Below the pieces are notes generated by a model that ran no database searches, was not told where the DNA came from, and worked only from the letters and a program-made list of their open reading frames with translations. The position numbers and the translations under genes are program-made. A stretch of 18,415 nt of DNA from contig CAIYOL010000247.1 in the NCBI GenBank assembly GCA_903927855.1, positions 1 to 18,415 of the forward strand, given 5' to 3'. Origin of the DNA: an uncultured Planctomycetota bacterium (GTDB lineage Bacteria; Planctomycetota; Phycisphaerae; Sedimentisphaerales; Anaerobacaceae). This document shows positions 16,294-18,415 of this stretch, piece after piece. How positions within the stretch are numbered: position 1 is the stretch's first letter; every line of letters starts with the position of its first letter.

Positions 16294-17439
16294 TTATGCG
16301 TTTACGATATCTTTGTCGCTGCTGGCCTTACTTATCCCTTCTCTGGTGAGCAATTTCGTTTTAGTCAGCAGGGAGGGGAAATGCTTCTCAATAGCTGCTT
16401 CCATATTTTCTTTACTTGTCAGCGCCGCATTTGACTTTTCGAGTATATTCTGCTCTAACGGACAGGATAAATCCGCATCACTGACGATACTGCGGAAGCG
16501 TTCCTCGTGCTGCTCTGTGAAATCTCCTCCTTTCTTTAGCACAAAATAAACTTCATATAGTGCAATCAGGTATATCACCGCCAGTTCCACCGCCAGGCGG
16601 TAGTGCTTTATATAATCCACGTCCTTTATATATTCTCGAAACATCCCTGACTCCCCCTTTTTCTCATAGTCTTCCGCTGCCTGCCGGTATGGCCCAAGCA
16701 TCTGGCACGTCCTCAGCGTCAGCAGCAGGTTATCTACCGAGTCCTCTATCTCCTTCTCCGTTGGGAACATACTGTAGGTCTCTGCGAACCCTCGCTGTAG
16801 AAAGTATCGGAACCAGTCCTCCGTATTCCTCGCGACTTTCGCAGGCACGCAGTCCGCCCACTTATTGAACTTCTGCTTGAAGAAGTCGTATTTCGCCCCG
16901 CTTTTTTCCTCCAGCCGGTAAACATCTTCATAGAGAAAATAATCCTGAAAAACCTCGCACTCACGGTGTTTCCTCCGGTTATCCTCGCTTCGGTAATAAG
17001 GCCCCGCAGCGCTGTTCACTGCCGGATGTATTATCTGGTCCGCCGCTATATGCGTCAGGTGTCCCGCTATATATGCCAGTTTCTTGATGTCCTCATCTTC
17101 GAGCACCACCTTCTTGCCTTTCCTTAATGCGTCGCTGAATATAATCTTGACCAGTCTCAGCGGAAACTCGTTCGGCCTCTGCGAATGAAGGTGATACGCC
17201 CAAGGTGTTACTCCGGTCGATTGCACGCTTCTTTCTTTCAGCATATCTTTCAGGTTGTTGATTATCTCCGCGTAGTAGTACAGGTCTGGCCCGTTGCTCC
17301 CCAAGTTCACGTATGCCTTGAACTTTTTGTTTGGATTGTCTAAAAGCTCCGCGAACTCCGCAAACTCTTTGACCCCTTTGCCTTTCAGCTTCTGCAGCGA
17401 CTTATGTGCTATCAGCATATGTGCTATACTCGCCGGCAT
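16294..17439 (-). CDS. Zinc-dependent phospholipase C-like protein, no signal peptide
   Basis: A 381-residue protein of the zinc-dependent phospholipase C / S1-P1-like fold. Likely metal ligands appear in family order: the N-terminal PASIAHMLIAH (H7, H12), NLGSNGPDLYYY (Asp52), WAYHLH (80-85), YIAGHLTHIAADQIIHP (H127, H130, D134, H138) and ECEVFQDYFLYED (E160 to D166). Classical secreted enzymes of this fold have a signal peptide that exposes the zinc-binding N-terminus; here the protein starts directly with MPASIAH, so it is probably cytoplasmic, as in many uncharacterised family members. The start is set by AAAGGAGA (17446-17453), with AGGAG 7 bases before the ATG. The C-terminal third is helical and not recognised. 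It follows the exported-protein gene by 72 bases and may be cotranscribed. Real substrate is unknown; lipid hydrolysis is a family inference. Confidence 0.85.
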   Translation of the reverse strand: MPASIAHMLIAHKSLQKLKGKGVKEFAEFAELLDNPNKKFKAYVNLGSNGPDLYYYAEIINNLKDMLKERSVQSTGVTPWAYHLHSQRPNEFPLRLVKIIFSDALRKGKKVVLEDEDIKKLAYIAGHLTHIAADQIIHPAVNSAAGPYYRSEDNRRKHRECEVFQDYFLYEDVYRLEEKSGAKYDFFKQKFNKWADCVPAKVARNTEDWFRYFLQRGFAETYSMFPTEKEIEDSVDNLLLTLRTCQMLGPYRQAAEDYEKKGESGMFREYIKDVDYIKHYRLAVELAVIYLIALYEVYFVLKKGGDFTEQHEERFRSIVSDADLSCPLEQNILEKSNAALTSKENMEAAIEKHFPSLLTKTKLLTREGISKASSDKDIVNA

Positions 17440-17489
17440 TCTCGTTCTCCTTTACGATTAACCTGCTTTCCTTAACCCCCACCACGCTT

Positions 17490-17503
17490 CCAATCCGTAT
17501 TGG
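17490..17503. repeat. CCAAT-ATTGG inverted repeat upstream of the phospholipase-like gene
   Basis: Perfect 5-base arms CCAAT and ATTGG separated by 4 bases, 51 bases before the start codon of the - strand gene. The same arm sequence recurs upstream of the neighbouring gene (18368-18386). Possible operator; chance is not excluded. Confidence 0.3.
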
Positions 17504-17511
17504 TCACAACA

Positions 17512-18261
17512 TTATCCGTATTCCGATTTCACCCATTTGTACACGAAGAAGAAGACTATCAATGTTACCGCGCTGGGAGCTAACCAGTGCCACAGGACCT
17601 TCGCAATATCAGTGGTGGGAGCTTCGCCGAATCGGTGCTTTTCATCGTAAGCGAAAGAATCTGCTGCCCCTTTGACCAAATCTAAGAGGTTCTTAACGCT
17701 CTTGCCGTATAGATTAAAGCTCAAAGTGGTCACCTTATTACCGCCTAATAGTTTCAAGGTTGATATGCCGATTGCCCCTCCGTTTTTCAGTGGTAGTGCT
17801 GTCGTTTCAAAAAAGATGTGCCTGTTTGGGTCATAATAAATTTGACGCTCATATTTCGCATCGTTGTCAACATCCCCTTCTTTTACTAAGTCGTCTCTAA
17901 AACTTTTCAGGTATGCAACGCTCGTCTCCCATTGCGAATTCGACCGCAGGGCCTTCTCATACCCGACTTCTATAGGCAGGCCTTCTTCTGCCTTTCCAAT
18001 TGCGTCGGCTTGGACCAGCATAGAGCTTTTCTTTCCTTCGGCTTCGGAACCGGCTTCCCGGCAAACCGCCAAAATCTCCGAACCTTCGAATCTGGTTTCA
18101 AATATTTTTGAATAATTGTTGAGCACCGTCTCCTCGGTAATTACTTCCCACCCTTCGGGCACCGTAAAGGAAAAATGCCATTTCGAATTGCTGTACTTCT
18201 CCTGTGCGGAACAAACTGTTGCCAAAAGGCAAATGCTGGCAACTATAATAACGCGTCTCAT
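17512..18261 (-). CDS. Exported protein with C-terminal membrane anchor, function unknown
   Basis: A 249-residue protein. The N-terminus MRRVIIVASICLLATVCSA is a typical signal peptide with cleavage likely after CSA. The body begins WHFSFTVPEGWEV, a pattern seen at the start of PsbP/DUF1795-like beta-rich domains in which a 'VPxGW' strand is followed by a helix-containing sheet, but the match is loose and I do not assign a family. It ends in a single hydrophobic helix (about 222-241, LAPSAVTLIVFFFVYKWV) with a short basic tail KWVKSEYG, so the domain would sit outside the cytoplasmic membrane with its tail inside. The start is fixed by the ribosome site AAGGGAGA (18269-18276) 7 bases before the ATG. 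It is upstream of the phospholipase-like gene on the same strand. Confidence 0.8.
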   Translation of the reverse strand: MRRVIIVASICLLATVCSAQEKYSNSKWHFSFTVPEGWEVITEETVLNNYSKIFETRFEGSEILAVCREAGSEAEGKKSSMLVQADAIGKAEEGLPIEVGYEKALRSNSQWETSVAYLKSFRDDLVKEGDVDNDAKYERQIYYDPNRHIFFETTALPLKNGGAIGISTLKLLGGNKVTTLSFNLYGKSVKNLLDLVKGAADSFAYDEKHRFGEAPTTDIAKVLWHWLAPSAVTLIVFFFVYKWVKSEYG

Positions 18262-18367
18262 TATTAATCTCCCTTAAAATCCGGCCTAACTAACCTTAAA
18301 ACCGCTCATCGCCAAAAACCGCAGCCAATTTCGCACATCTATTCTTTAGTTCCGGTTTTTAATGTCC

Positions 18368-18386
18368 TACCAATAGAGCATTGGTA
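18368..18386. repeat. TACCAAT-ATTGGTA inverted repeat at the right end
   Basis: Perfect 7-base arms TACCAAT (18368-18374) and ATTGGTA (18380-18386) with a 5-base spacer, 107 bases before the start of the exported-protein gene. The rest of 18262-18415 holds the ribosome site of that gene and no gene, tRNA or clear promoter that I can support. It could be an operator or a small hairpin. Confidence 0.4.
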
Positions 18387-18415
18387 ACCAGTTCTCATTT
18401 AACAATATCAAGTCA

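Noticed and set aside
18361..18415. Possible tRNA fragment at the right edge (GAGC and GGTA-like bases)
   Set aside because: No acceptor stem, T-arm GGTTCGA or correctly spaced D-arm on either strand; the pattern is explained by a simple inverted repeat.

Overview
The window looks like chromosomal DNA of a planctomycete, most likely in or near the class Phycisphaerae. This is an inference from gene content and style: an NrdR tail followed by a second ATP-cone protein, a membrane protein fused to a spermidine-synthase-like domain, several genes without Shine-Dalgarno sites, and a full set of ordinary bacterial housekeeping genes. I see no insertion sequence, prophage, CRISPR array, rRNA or tRNA. 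Coding density is high and no gap between genes exceeds 180 bases.

Left part (1-3111, + strand). The 3' end of nrdR, the ribonucleotide reductase repressor, enters from the left. It is followed by a protein with one full and one partial ATP-cone-like region, then by a roughly 12-helix membrane protein carrying a C-terminal spermidine-synthase-type Rossmann domain. A long inverted repeat spans the nrdR stop codon. The third gene converges on miaA (- strand) and overlaps it by 8 bases.

Middle part (3104-11568). miaA and an ispA-type prenyl diphosphate synthase diverge from a short region in which each strand carries a perfect TATAAT. From there a + strand run reads ispA, dxs, nadK, a secreted TPR protein and a DinG/XPD-like Fe-S helicase. 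DXS makes the MEP-pathway entry compound, the prenyltransferase uses the pathway's C5 products, and NAD kinase supplies the NADP pool the pathway draws on. The order resembles the ispA-dxs-tlyA-nadK-recN neighbourhood of other bacteria, without tlyA and recN, with a TPR gene and a helicase gene downstream.

Right part (11569-18415). A beta-CASP metallo-beta-lactamase RNase-type gene has its own good sigma70-like promoter and converges on a large M16 protease gene (two M16 halves, only the first with the catalytic motif, probably a lipoprotein). A 61-residue two-helix membrane protein is divergent from the protease gene. On the - strand at the right end are a zinc-dependent phospholipase C-like protein without signal peptide and, upstream of it, an exported protein of unknown function with a C-terminal membrane anchor. 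Both - strand genes have a CCAAT/ATTGG inverted repeat upstream.

I did not find a clearly new defence or mobile system. The observations most worth checking are the double ATP-cone protein beside nrdR, the atypical P-loop of MiaA, the overlapping miaA/ispA promoters, the signal-less phospholipase-like protein with its anchored neighbour, and the secreted TPR protein in the isoprenoid operon.
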